NCBI GenBank assembly: GCA_012295275.1
Contig: CM022673.1
Coordinates: 11,388,288 to 11,450,287, forward strand
DNA from: Chrysomallon squamiferum
Lineage: Eukaryota > Mollusca > Gastropoda > Neomphalida > Peltospiridae
Direction of reading: 5' to 3'
Length of the DNA: 62,000 nucleotides
Part shown: piece by piece, positions 1 to 12,540 of the stretch
Layout: each line of letters opens with the position of its first letter
Numbering within the stretch: position 1 is the first letter of the stretch
Translations under genes and position numbers: made by a program
Notes under the pieces: generated by a model
The model's input: the letters and a program-made list of their open reading frames with translations, nothing else
Databases searched by the model: none
Told to the model about the DNA's origin: nothing

Positions 1-1688
1 TACGTACACACACACACATATATATATATATAGATATCTATACTTCCAGCAGGTTTCTTCAGCCAAGGCTAAACACCTGTTGCCCACACTCGCTTCTGAA
101 AAACATCAATAAAAAAAAAATTGTTGTGAGAATTAATGAATAAAATAATTATCGTCAAATAAATCAGCAAATTTGATCATAATGACTGCATTCAAAATAC
201 ACAAAACAATGAAGCAAAATGAAGCCAAACGAAGCTAATACATCATTTTCGTAACAGATTTTCCTTCTAACTGATGAAACAACGTATTCAACGTATTTGG
301 TATTATCTGGTAGTCATTAATCGTTTACGACAAATATTTGTTTCGTTTTTTAACCTTGATCAGTGATTAAGCATGTCTGTTATGGACGCAAACTATGAGA
401 ATTTAAATCTGCATTAAAATTAAAGGTATGACAGATAAAAGTTTTGATGCTTAAAACACAGTTTTACTAATTTTATTGGTGTGATTTGGCCTTTAGAATG
501 ACATATTGGAGGATCCTATCTTGGCATCTACATCTACCCAGATTTAATTAGACCGATCTAAGAATATCATTTACACCATCTCTCTAATATAGCATTTGGC
601 ACATAATACTGTTGTGTGTGTGCCCAGAAAAAAGGCAATCCAAAGGATGTAGTTAATGTTAATGCATTTGAAATCCTTGACTGAGCAAAAATCTAAAGAA
701 ATATTTTATTAATTTTTGAAATTATCCAAGTTTGAATATTCTTTAGCGATAAATCAGAAATTTTCAAGGTCTCTTTTTGTTAATTCTCTCATTACCTACT
801 TACTGTGTGTTCAAGACAGACACATCTGAACTTCAGTCAAAGTCAGCACGTTTCATAATATTGACTGATTCAAATACTGAAATATTTTAATGTCCGACCA
901 AAGTGTATAATAGTAATATACATTAGTGGTAAATATATCATCAGTACTGTGATATTTTATTCAGAATAAATATTCTCGAAAATTTTAATGACTGCCGAAT
1001 TTGTATAAAGGTAATAATAGTAACGGGTAAGTCTATCGTTAATACTGTATGTTCTTTCGAGAGAAAAAAAAAAAAAAAAAAGTATTTTCAAAGAAATAAC
1101 AATTGTTGCTAAGATAATTAAATTGTGAAGTATTATGCTATACGTTTGTCCCATCTCCTTAAAGTAAAGTAGTTAAAATCACCAAGGCAAGAAAGCTGTG
1201 GAAAATGAGAAATAAACAGAATCACCAACAGTGAAAGAAAGAAAACGGTGAGAAAACTGGAATATAAAATATTAACGTAAACAAACAGTACAGTTATGAT
1301 GGTTGCTGAGCTGTGAACAAAATAATTATGTTGATGTTGATCGAACTAAGCAAAAAAAGAAGAATATAAGGTATATATTTTCAAATGAGGTAGAAACAGA
1401 TGCATCAGAAAGATAAAATTAGGTTAAAAATGATAAGTAGTATGTTTTACTATCTACTCAGCTGTTTTATTTTATTTCTGTTGTTGTTCTTGCTGTTGCT
1501 GTTGCTGTTATTATTATTATTGTTGTTGTTGTTATTATTGCAGCTATTATTAATGTTGTTGTTGTGTTATTTTATATTTTTCTTTATGTTTACAGGAGTT
1601 TATTAAATCATATTTCTTGGAGGTTTTTATTTTTTATTATTTATTTAATTTGGGGGTTTATGTGTTGTTGCTTTTTGTGTATATGCGT

Positions 1689-1762
<74 letters not shown>

Positions 1763-4273
1763 GCAGAATGTCTGACGTACAAGTTGTTATTTTTACACCT
1801 GTCTACCAAAATGACGTCACAAAACACTGACTCAGAGGCCGATCTATATTGTATTAAACTTGTAGAAAAATTAATATTTATCTCCTATATAACTGTATGT
1901 ATATGCTGGAATTGATATTTACATTCACACACACACACACACAATATGTATGTATGTACGTTGTATTAAATATACTCAATCAGTGAAACTATCTATTTGA
2001 AAAATATTTATTTCAGCAGAAGGTTCAAGCACATATGTTTTGGACACATTGTCTATGAGGCTTCGTACAGTGTTAGTGTCTTAACATTTTAAAGAATTAC
2101 TTAAAATGACAAAAGGCTGGCGAGATTTTCTTATTAGCTTAAATCATGTGATATATACTGTTTAAAAATAAATTTATTTATTAACTAAAAAGAAACTGAA
2201 AAACAATAACAACAACAATAGCAAAATAATGTAATAGAATAAGTTCTAGATAGGCTGTACCCTGGATCGGATTTATACAAAGTGAGGTTCTAAGCATTGA
2301 GAAATTGTCATTGTAAGCCTTTATTACAACTGTGGTTATTGATGAGACATCAAGCCATATATTACCAATTAATCCGCCATTTTGATACCTATAACGACAT
2401 TTGTCGAGCTAATAAATAGTATATATATTCCGCTAACAATAAACTTTATTTTTTTTGCATACTTTTGCACAACAAAATTTCATCATCTGGTATACGCTTC
2501 TAAGTAGTTGACATTATTAACAATGAACAAAATGGTGAAATATAATTTGCAGTATGCAACATGACTGATACTGATTAAACATCATAACTTAAAGAAGCAT
2601 TGTAATAAACGACAGAAATGACAATAAATTATTTGACATTTTGTTAAAATTTAAATTAGTCTGTTACGGTTAGACCATTAAGGCGTATGACAAAACTGTT
2701 GTGTCACTAAAACAGGACAAACCAATTGGCTTTTACACAATGCCAATAACAAGCGTGTTTGAACCTTTATTCTCAGTTAAGCATATCAAAAATAAACCTA
2801 AATTAAAGGTTCAAACTTTGAGAACAAAGATACGTTTTTATTTTTATAGTTAATTTTCGAAGAACCAATAGGAACACGTTTTATTGACCTTTTAGTATAT
2901 ATGACCTTCAAGTCACGGCAAATGTTAATGCCCTGATACCAGGAAATTGAGAAAGTGTCAATAACCGTCACCTAGCGCAACCAATCGTTTCCGAGTCATA
3001 TGCTGTTTTTAATATGTGTGTCTTATCTCTCGGAATCGCTTCCTGTATTTTCAAACACCGCTTTTCTAACACTTTAGTTTGAGATAATAACAGTTTGGCT
3101 ATTACTGGTTCGCGAAATGACACATTCGTAGATTCAGGATGAGCTGCATCCCTGAGCGTACCCAGCCTTTGTTTGTTTTGTTGTTGTTTTTTGATGAAGA
3201 TTGTTTGTTTGGTTTCTATTTCTATTCTTATTTTTATTTCTATTTCATCATACACCATACTGAAGGCTAAAGACTTGTTCCTTTGATGAAATACTACAGC
3301 CGCCTTTACTTTAGTGGTCATACACGTTCAGAAAAATTGATGCAAAAAGCTAAATTGTTTTTATCTTTATTTTTTATTATTTTAATTTTTTTTGCTTATG
3401 ATGTTGTTGTTTTTTTTTTGTTTTTTTGTTTTTTTTTAAGCCAATATTATTATTATTATCATTATTATTAAGATAACGTTTAATTTTTTTTTTTTTTTTT
3501 AATTTTAAGTTTAGTTCTCAATTAACATTTCTTGTTGATGTTGTTTTTTTGGGGGCTACTTTTGCTGTTTGTTGGTTGTTTTGTTATTTTCTTGTTGTTT
3601 TTCGAATTTGTTTTTGGTGTTGTTAGTATTTTTGGACGGTTGCTGTTTGTGTCTGTGTGTGTATATTTTCAGCTGCATTTCTTTGGTGGTATATAAAACA
3701 AATAACTAGCGTAAATATGTGGAGTTTATTTTATAATTTTTATCATAATACTTTAAAAACGGCGTTATTCATTTGTATTGTTTAAATAAATAATTATATC
3801 AGTTTAAATAAATTAAACAGAGTAACTAAGTAATCCTAGATGAAAAATGAATTTCCTGAATAGGTTTGTTTATGTTTTATATTATAAGTATCAAGACTGT
3901 CAATAAATTATATAAAGATAAACTGAAAAAAGATATAACTGTGGGTTAACGAAGTACAAAAATAGCAGATAGCATAATACACGCCCTGTTGCCTACGGAT
4001 TAATCCTTCATTGTCACGTAATAAAAAAAAAAAAAAATCATTTTGATAGCTGGTGTACAGCATTACGTATTAATTGTTTAATAAATAAAAAATGATATAA
4101 CTTTAGCTTTAACCAAAAATGAAAATAAAAACAAAATCTGCCACTGCAAAAAAATTTTTTTTTTTTTTTTTTTTCTAGGAACAAGCAAATTTTTCCAGTG
4201 CATAAGATATAATTTGATATGTATTTTCTTTCTTTATTATTTATTTATTTTATTTTATATATTTTATTTTATT

Positions 4274-4324
<51 letters not shown>

Positions 4325-5090
4325 TTTTATTATTATTTTGTATGTGTTTGTGAGTGTGGGTTGTAACTGTTATTGTAGTTAGATGTTAGGTTTTTTTTGG
4401 GGGGATGGTTCAGAATTTTAAGCCCTTATAATCGATGTCTGAATCTTGGAGTCAAAAATGTATGTTCTAAATCATGCGTCTATTCTATTATTTTATTCTT
4501 ATCAATATGTCACTTCATTTAAATATATTAGTTTCTTTTCTGTTTTCTATCAATACAAACGCTGTAAATCAACACCAAATGCATTTTATTGCCAAACTAA
4601 AATAACATAGCGGCAGTAAAATGAAAATAAAAACTAAAGTCATTGTTTACATGCGATGGAACTTACAAACAATTCACGAAGTTACAAACAATTCACGAAG
4701 TACGTGTAAGTTACGTAGATACAATTTATTTTTATGCATCGTTTTATCTCAATTAATAAAGTGTCCACAAAACATAAATGGTAAGCATATTACTTATTAT
4801 GATCATTACACATTATTATATTATTATTATTAGTAGTAGTAGTAATAGTAGCAGTAATGGTAGTAGTAGTAATGCAATAGTAATATTACTAGCTATTGCT
4901 GGTGTTGTTGTTTTGTCGTGTTCTTTCAATAAACCAAGAAAATTTTAAAAATGAAAAAAGAAGAAGAAATAATAAAGAAAAGAAAGAACATTAATAATTT
5001 TATTAAAATAATTAATACACCATCACCAAGGAAACAAGTCAGATTTGAAATAAAATTAAGAGTTTAAAACGGATTAAATTTTAAAAATGC

Positions 5091-5144
<54 letters not shown>

Positions 5145-6059
5145 AAATATCTATTTAAAAACACTAGATAACAAAATAATTTTGCTCTTTATTATTATTA
5201 TAATTATTTAGTAGACCATCACCAAGGTAACGCATCAATCAAATAAAATTAAATTCAGATTATTAAAGAGAAGAAGAAAAATGGGGTTTTTTAAATAAGG
5301 AAATCAGTCAGCAAAATGTACTAAACTGTTCCGACCACCGCCGTGCAGAAAGAAACACATGTTGTTTTTCTCAACTTACAAAATACGCGGCGTAAAAATC
5401 CGGTCACCAGTTTTCACAATGGTCGTCTGCTAATTTTTAAAGTTCGTAAAGTTCGTAACCATATGGGTATCTTATCCACTAGAAAAGAGAAGGAAAACAA
5501 CGCCGATTTCTTTCCGTATAGAAGTGTCTTCTCTCATACCTAGTTTTATGGCGATCAAAGTCACTTATCGTGGTCTAGTAAGTGAGGCTGTTTTGTCAGG
5601 TGGAGTTAGTAAATCGATAGTTTGTCTCCTACTGTATCACGTGATAATGACGTAGTTTACCAAAGAGCGTGACACATTGTAGCGAGTCTTTCTACAAGTG
5701 CACCAGAATAAAACGAACAGAAAAACATTTTTTTTAACTTAATTGTGTAGCTAGGGGCTTCAAGATTGGAAGCTTTTAGGATCGAGGACATATTGAAGTA
5801 GTATAATATTTTAATCTTTCGAGCTTATCATCTAACACAAAGCTGAGAATCGAGATTCCTAGACTGTACGCCTAAGACAGAAGTGCGTCACGATATGACA
5901 GAACATTAAAATTTCAGGGCTAATTTTCTTTAATGACAGATGAAAAGTCATTCCATTAATCTATATAAATAAAAACATTATCTTAATAACATTATCGCCA
6001 ATTACTTTTTATGGCTTTTTGTTTTATTTTTATTTTTTTTTTTTTTTTTTTTTGTATGT

Positions 6060-6091
<32 letters not shown>

Positions 6092-6255
6092 TTTGTTGAT
6101 TTTTTTGTTTATTATTAATGAATGAGAAGAAACTAATAAAAAAGAAAGAAAGAAAGAAAGATATGAATGAAACAAAGTATGAATTAAAAAGATCGAAAAG
6201 ATACACACAATAACAATAATAACAATAACAAAAATAATAATAATATTAATAACAA

Positions 6256-6329
<74 letters not shown>

Positions 6330-7007
6330 TTAAAACCATTTCATACTTACTGAATTAATTAATAATAATGAAATTAATAAATTAATAAAAACATAATTCT
6401 ATACAAATTTGTTTTATGTAGATACTTGTTTATCTACATACATAAGTACGTATGTACATCTGTATGTACAAATATATTTGTCTTGATGACTACATTAACA
6501 TATTTCTGTAAAACGTTAATGTCAGTGAACGTCTTTATTCATCTTTGAACTATATATCTGTTATGAATTACGGATTCAGCTGTTAAACGTGGGTAAATGA
6601 CATCTGAATGGAAAGCTGTTTTTATTTATAGTTTTCATTTATCTTTTTTTTTTTTTTTTTTTTTTTTTTACCTAAGCAACGACCAAACTGTTAAATACAG
6701 TGTATTTATAGCTCAGGACAAATAAGGTATAGAAGGCTCTAGAAATGAAATGATGCTTCTCTGTATAAAACAAATAACTGGGAAGGTTTTTTTTCCAAAT
6801 TTTCCGTCATAAGTTATCCGAATTTGGAAAGACAGTGGTACCCCGTCCCCAGGGTCGTATGCCCGTGCCATTAAGTCATTTGTGAAGTCTTAAAAATCTG
6901 CTTTCTCCTAACTCCTTACCTCATCTTTGCCAATTTACAATTTACACGTTATTCACAAGGCGTACATCGTTCTTTCTCGTTATAAAATGGTTGAATACAA
7001 TGCAATG

Positions 7008-7063
<56 letters not shown>

Positions 7064-8347
7064 TGTAATAATAATTATAATTATAATAATAAAAATGAAC
7101 TAGACGTATTTTACTCCAGTAGAATTATTCCAAAACATGTCTGTAAATGAGTTTAAATATTACAAACTTACCGAATCCTAACTTACGAACGGCATCAGTT
7201 ATTCGCCATTACAACTGTAAAGTATTCTTTTGTTACGTCAATAAATCCCTCCAAATAACTTCAGCACACCGTCTCAGTTTTTTTTATACGTAGTGATTGA
7301 TAAATCTAAATATATCTATGTCTTTTTTTACACTATGTATCACCAAAACGTGAGTAAGCAAAAACTCACAGCACATACAGACATACATAATACCGATAAA
7401 GTGAATTTGGGAAGTCGTGATTGAATTCCCAATATTGTCTACGTACACATACACATACATACACACATATACACATATACACACACACACACATACATAC
7501 ATACATACATAAATACATACATAAATACATACATACATACATACATACATACATGCAGAAGTATATGGCAGTGTATTTTTATGTAGTAAAGTGTACTTAA
7601 TTAAATGTATTTTGATACTCTTTTTAGATAAACGAAGAAAATTAAATTGAAAAATGAGAAAATTACTATTAATTTTATCATAGGAGAAACAGTTAGATTA
7701 TCGCTTTACATTCAATATGTCTTCATTTGTTTTAGATTTAGCAGCAGGATACAAAATTCATAATAGATGTATCTGGTATACATGAATATAGACGTTCATT
7801 GACATTATGGTCTATAAATAATATTCATATAAACATATATTTTTTGTAACGAGGGCAGTCAACTCGAGTTTCCAGAATACGTGACCAAGACAGGCGTGCA
7901 CGAATCTTCCTTGGATGTAAGCAGATTTGAAATGATTAAGTAATCCACTGACTGGTTTAATTATAAAATTAAATAAGGATTAAAATATTTTCTAGTTGAT
8001 CAAGAGTTTATCATTGCCTCTTTAACTCAGTGTCAACACATTTTAATATTAAACGGTTATTAGATATTAGTATTATTCTTGAGAAGCAGCATGATATTTT
8101 ATATGCCATAAACAGGAAAGAAAATACCTGAAACACATACGAGAAGAATTGATCCTGTGAACTATTACGCATCAAACCAGTGCTCTGAAGACTGAGCTAC
8201 AGTGGAACCAGTAACACTGAATTTTATGATAAGATAACCTTCTACATACATACACACTGAAGTTTATAAGTTGACCTTCCACATATATGCATACTTTTTA
8301 ATATTTTCCTTATCCATTTAATTATTTTAATTAAAACAATTTTTGAT

Positions 8348-8437
<90 letters not shown>

Positions 8438-8560
8438 CCTTCAGTTCGTTTGTCCTTGTTGTAGTTAATTTACGTTTTATTTTGTTTGTTTATTTACTCC
8501 ATTTTTTTTTAATGTTTTTTTTTTAATAGACGTGTATTTATAGATCGGCGTTTAATATGA
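1..8560. other. AT-rich intergenic DNA, no gene seen
   Basis: I see no coding region that can be supported here. Open frames in this stretch are short and mostly translate microsatellites or homopolymers. Landmarks are TA repeats (about 1,692-1,758), a TTTA tract (4,257-4,330), TTA tracts (5,092-5,142 and 6,280-6,330), long T runs (6,030-6,090 and 6,645-6,669), a TAA tract (7,007-7,063), an ATAC-type tetranucleotide tract (7,480-7,555) and a CT tract (8,352-8,433). A minus-strand frame of 117 codons at 2,968-3,321 has no recognisable domain and a low-complexity middle. Confidence 0.7.
8352..8433. repeat. CT dinucleotide microsatellite
   Basis: About 40 uninterrupted CT units, the longest pure CT tract in the window. 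It lies roughly 200 bases upstream of a GC-richer patch that may be a promoter, so it could act as a GAGA-type element, but that is speculation. Confidence 0.95.
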
Positions 8561-8624
8561 CAACACGTTCTTTTAAGTATCATTTGACGCACACAGCATA
8601 CGTTAATCCACGAAAACGAACGTA

Positions 8625-8720
8625 CACTCCCGAGTTCTCATTGGTTCTCGCGATACTGTAGCACACCGAGGTGTATAATGGGTAGCAATCGATAGAAACG
8701 AGATCGATTTATCTCGACAG
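8625..8720 (+). promoter_or_regulatory. Candidate promoter / non-coding first exon
   Basis: This patch is less AT-rich than its surroundings. It carries an inverted CCAAT box (ATTGG at 8,640-8,644) directly followed by TCTCGCGA (8,646-8,653), a motif known from TATA-less housekeeping promoters. About 65 bases later a plausible 5' splice donor follows (CGACAG then GTAAAT, exon end 8,720). It could be the start of the TMEM30 transcript, whose coding exon 1 is preceded by an acceptor-like site at 14,999-15,000, but 6 kb separate them and no transcript supports the link. Confidence 0.25.
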
Positions 8721-9080
8721 GTAAATACTAACCTCATTCCACTCTGTGTTCCCCGAGCTGTGTATTAAATATCACCAGGTACGAATGTATTTCACATCAG
8801 CTGATCGAATGTTTCAGCGGGCAACAGGTGGTATCGGAATAATGCCAAAATAAACAATGCACTGCGTAACAGTTAAAACAGTGCGAACTGAGACAGCGTT
8901 GTGAAAATGAATTGATATGATCTTTTTAATCCGGCGTGTTATATTAAAAATATTCTGTTGATTATTTTTGTTTCGACGTAATTAATTTTTTTTAATAAAA
9001 TTATTATTTTTTTTTTTTATGTATGAGGGAAAATTATAAAAGCATTGTTTTGCACATGTTGTTGTTGTTGTTGTTGTTGC

Positions 9081-9124
<44 letters not shown>

Positions 9125-9169
9125 CATCATCATCATCAACATTATCTTCATTTTATGTGTGTGTGTGTA

Positions 9170-9200
<31 letters not shown>

Positions 9201-9414
9201 TCATTATTATGAGTATTATTATTATTTGCGCGCGTGCTTGTAGAAGTGGGTGTGTTTTAGCTCAGTGGTTACGCTTTATTAAACTGTGATAGATCAAATG
9301 ATCAGTACTTCCTGGCGCTCTCACCGGACTTTTTCCCGTTCCAGATAGCATCCCATGAGTCCGTAATAAAACATTTTGTGTCGTACTTTTATTGTTGTTG
9401 TTGTTTGTAGTGAT

Positions 9415-9470
<56 letters not shown>

Positions 9471-9499
9471 CATACATATATATATATATATATACACAG

Positions 9500-9531
<32 letters not shown>

Positions 9532-9822
9532 ATCAATAGCGTAAAAAACTAATAATAACAACTATGCTTGACACAATTAATAAAAAATATAAAGAGCTGT
9601 TGTAAATAGCTATTTCGTGATTCATTCATTGATTTTCGTATATAGGTGTGAAATAACTCTGTTATTTGTATGCGAGTCCGTTCTTCTGTATATAACGTGT
9701 CTGTTATTGAAAAATCTGCTAGCTTCGCAACTTTACAGCTAGGTGTCTAATATCTTGATTTCTAATCATTTTTAATAAGTATATAAGATTTCAGTTATTG
9801 ACTGAATGTAGCCCTTAATGTT

Positions 9823-9864
<42 letters not shown>

Positions 9865-10287
9865 TGTGTGGATAGATGGAAGGATGAATATATTGTTGAT
9901 GTATTTATATGTGTGTGTCTATGTGTGTGTATGTATGTATGTATGTATGTATGAGTGTGTGTATGTATGTGTGTTTCTGTGTGTGTATGTATGTATGTAT
10001 GTATGTATGTATGTATATATGTATGTGTATGTATATATATATATTTGTGTGTTTATAGATAGACAGAAGAGACAGACAAATAAACAGATAGATATGTTAC
10101 ATACCGCGTTTATTGTTTTTTTTGTTTTTTTATACATTTATTGGTAATTAACTCGTCTGCAGTTCACGTGCTTAGAATATATCATGTAAGCATAACAATC
10201 GAAAATAACCGATCAGTTTTGAATTCTTTTGACACCATCGCCATTATTTCGCTGTTCCGACAACTGAAAATGTGGAGTCATTTTGAT

Positions 10288-10299
10288 TGCGCATGCGTA
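10288..10299. promoter_or_regulatory. NRF-1-like site
   Basis: TGCGCATGCGTA fits the core palindrome GCGCATGCG known for NRF-1 binding sites in animal housekeeping promoters. Such a CpG-dense motif is rare in this AT-rich window. It may mark a promoter about 4.7 kb upstream of the TMEM30 coding start; function is inferred only from the motif. Confidence 0.3.
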
Positions 10300-10914
10300 G
10301 TGGCGCGATTTATAATTTACTTACTTTCTGGACATAACATATTAATTTAATTAATTAATTATTTCTATTTAGTTTGTTGTTGTTGTTGTTGTTGTTGTTT
10401 TTGTTATTATATCGACTGTGATATATCAATTTGTTTTAATTAAGTAATATATATATATACATAAATGAATGTATGGATGTATATGTGTATGTATGGATGT
10501 ATATTTGCATGTATGTATGTATGTATGTGTATATGTATGTTTGCATGTATACGTGATACACAAAAGGGTTTAAAACAATCTGGAAGTATCGACTGTAAGA
10601 TACTGATCTATGTTCAATGTTTACCGACTGGTTGAAACATAACAAACTCCACGGTATATCAGTCCTGCCGAGACAGCGCTAGGTCAATTTCATCTCACGT
10701 GACTGTTTGTCTGCGTGCTCGTCATGGTTTGCCTACAGCTGTCTGTCCAGACACTAATATCATTTCGCCATTTTGCATATTTTTAAATTAATAGGGAATA
10801 TAACACTTCAGTGACTGTTTGCAAGCCAAAGTTTATATATGTTTAACAAAAAGCGTAATTTCCCCGTCTTGTATTCGATAGTTCTTAACAAGTATCGGTA
10901 ATTTATAGTCCCCT

Positions 10915-11482
10915 AAAAATATTATATATTTCATTTTCTAATCATCCATTTATCTGTCTGTTTATCTGTTTGTCTGCCAGTGTGTCTGTCTGTCGGTTTG
11001 TGTTACGGGTTCCTGTTATTTAATATAAACCCTGCGATAATATTACTCGATCAGATTCAAATTGTGAGCATCTTTTTTTTATTCTCTGTCTGTTTTGATG
11101 TCCGTCTGTGCAAATCGAACCCCACTAACTTACTAACAGTCTGTTTGGCATAATCAGTAATAGCATACAAACGAGGATTTCATACTAGATAACTAGATGT
11201 GTGTTTGTCAGTACGTATATGTGTATATCAGTGTTAATTATAGTGGTACTGGTCTCATATTATTTGCACAGGTATCCTTTTATAGAATTTTATTATGATT
11301 CTGTACAATTATTATTAAATAATAGTATTATTAAACAACGAAAATAACACTGATTATTTTTAAATCAGTTCTTTGCTTGCACGGTAATACAAATACAGCT
11401 TCACTAATTCATGTAGGTGTCTACAATTTTTAAATATTGTTTTGTATAATTCTTAATAAATTACGTAAAATGTTCTATACAA

Positions 11483-11515
<33 letters not shown>

Positions 11516-12540
11516 GTATGTATGTTTCTACGTACGTATGAATTTAGTAAAGGTATGTCTAATCCTTTTCGTGTGTTATAATAATTTATACTGATAAAAA
11601 AAAAAATAATAATAATAAAATAAAAATAACAATTAATCTTATTTCGTTAACGGTATTGTACAACGAATGATGTTTTTAATTATTTTCATATCTGTCTATC
11701 TGTCTGATCTAATACCTATTTTCACAGGTGACTAATAATTCATTGTTACTTTGCACAATTATTAATAATGGTATCATATATAACGAATATAGTATTTAAT
11801 TATTTCTATGTCATCTCTCTGTCTGTCTGTCTGTCTGTCTGTCTGTGTGTGTGAGTCAGTAGTCTTATAGCTATTTAGACAGGTGACTAATAACTCAGTG
11901 TTGTTTTATGAAAATTGTTAACAACGGCATTACACTGTAGTATTTAATTATTTTCAAATCATTTGGCTGTTTGTCTGCCTGTCCCTCTGTATATATATAT
12001 ATATCAGTCCATTCTTATTTAGACAGGTGACAAATAACTAACTCATAATTCCTAATAACGGTATTTTAGACAATGAAGATAATATTTAAGCATTTCCATG
12101 CCATCTGTCTGTCTGTCTATATCAATCCAATTTTACAGCCATTTAAACGGGTAACTCAGTTATCAGTGAAGATAATATTTAATTCTGTATATCTGTCTGG
12201 ATGTATGTTTGTCTGTCTGTACGTATGTATGTATGTATGTTTGTATGTATGTATGTATGTATGTATGTATGTATGTACATATATAAATATATATATATAC
12301 ACACACATACATACATATATATATGTATATATATGTGTGTGTGTGTGTGTAATAACTCAGTAATCAGTGAAGATATATTTAATGTGTGTGTGTGTGTGTA
12401 TATATATATGCATGTATATTTATGTCAGCCTGCCTCTTTGCTATTTAAACAGGTGAATAATAACTCCATATTTTTCTGCATAATTCTTAATAAGCTTGTA
12501 AAACGTTTCTATTCAGTAAATATATAACACTTCGTTAACG
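10915..12540. repeat. Degenerate tandem array of CTGT tract plus ACAGGTGA-type units
   Basis: Units of roughly 100-300 bases repeat a fixed order: a CTGT/TATG tetranucleotide tract, then a block like ATTTAGACAGGTGACTAATA, then an ACTCAGT block, then TAATATTTAATTATTTC. The shared block is visible near 11,725, 11,871, 12,015, 12,141 and 12,442. Spacing is irregular because the microsatellite part has expanded differently in each unit. No coding potential is seen. Confidence 0.65.

Noticed and set aside
1400-1830. Overlapping open frames rich in Leu or in Tyr-Ile repeats
   Set aside because: They are direct translations of TTG/TTA and TA microsatellites; no domain, splice or start context supports a gene.
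2968-3321. Minus-strand frame of 117 codons
   Set aside because: The middle is low complexity, no domain is recognised, and no splice partners are visible in frame on either side.
6226-6330. AAT/ATT inverted tract as a functional hairpin
   Set aside because: Adjacent complementary trinucleotide tracts arise easily in AT-rich DNA and nothing nearby suggests a role.
7284-7554. Cys/Tyr/Val-rich minus-strand frames
   Set aside because: They translate an ATAC/CA tetranucleotide tract in two frames at once, which is the mark of a repeat rather than a gene.
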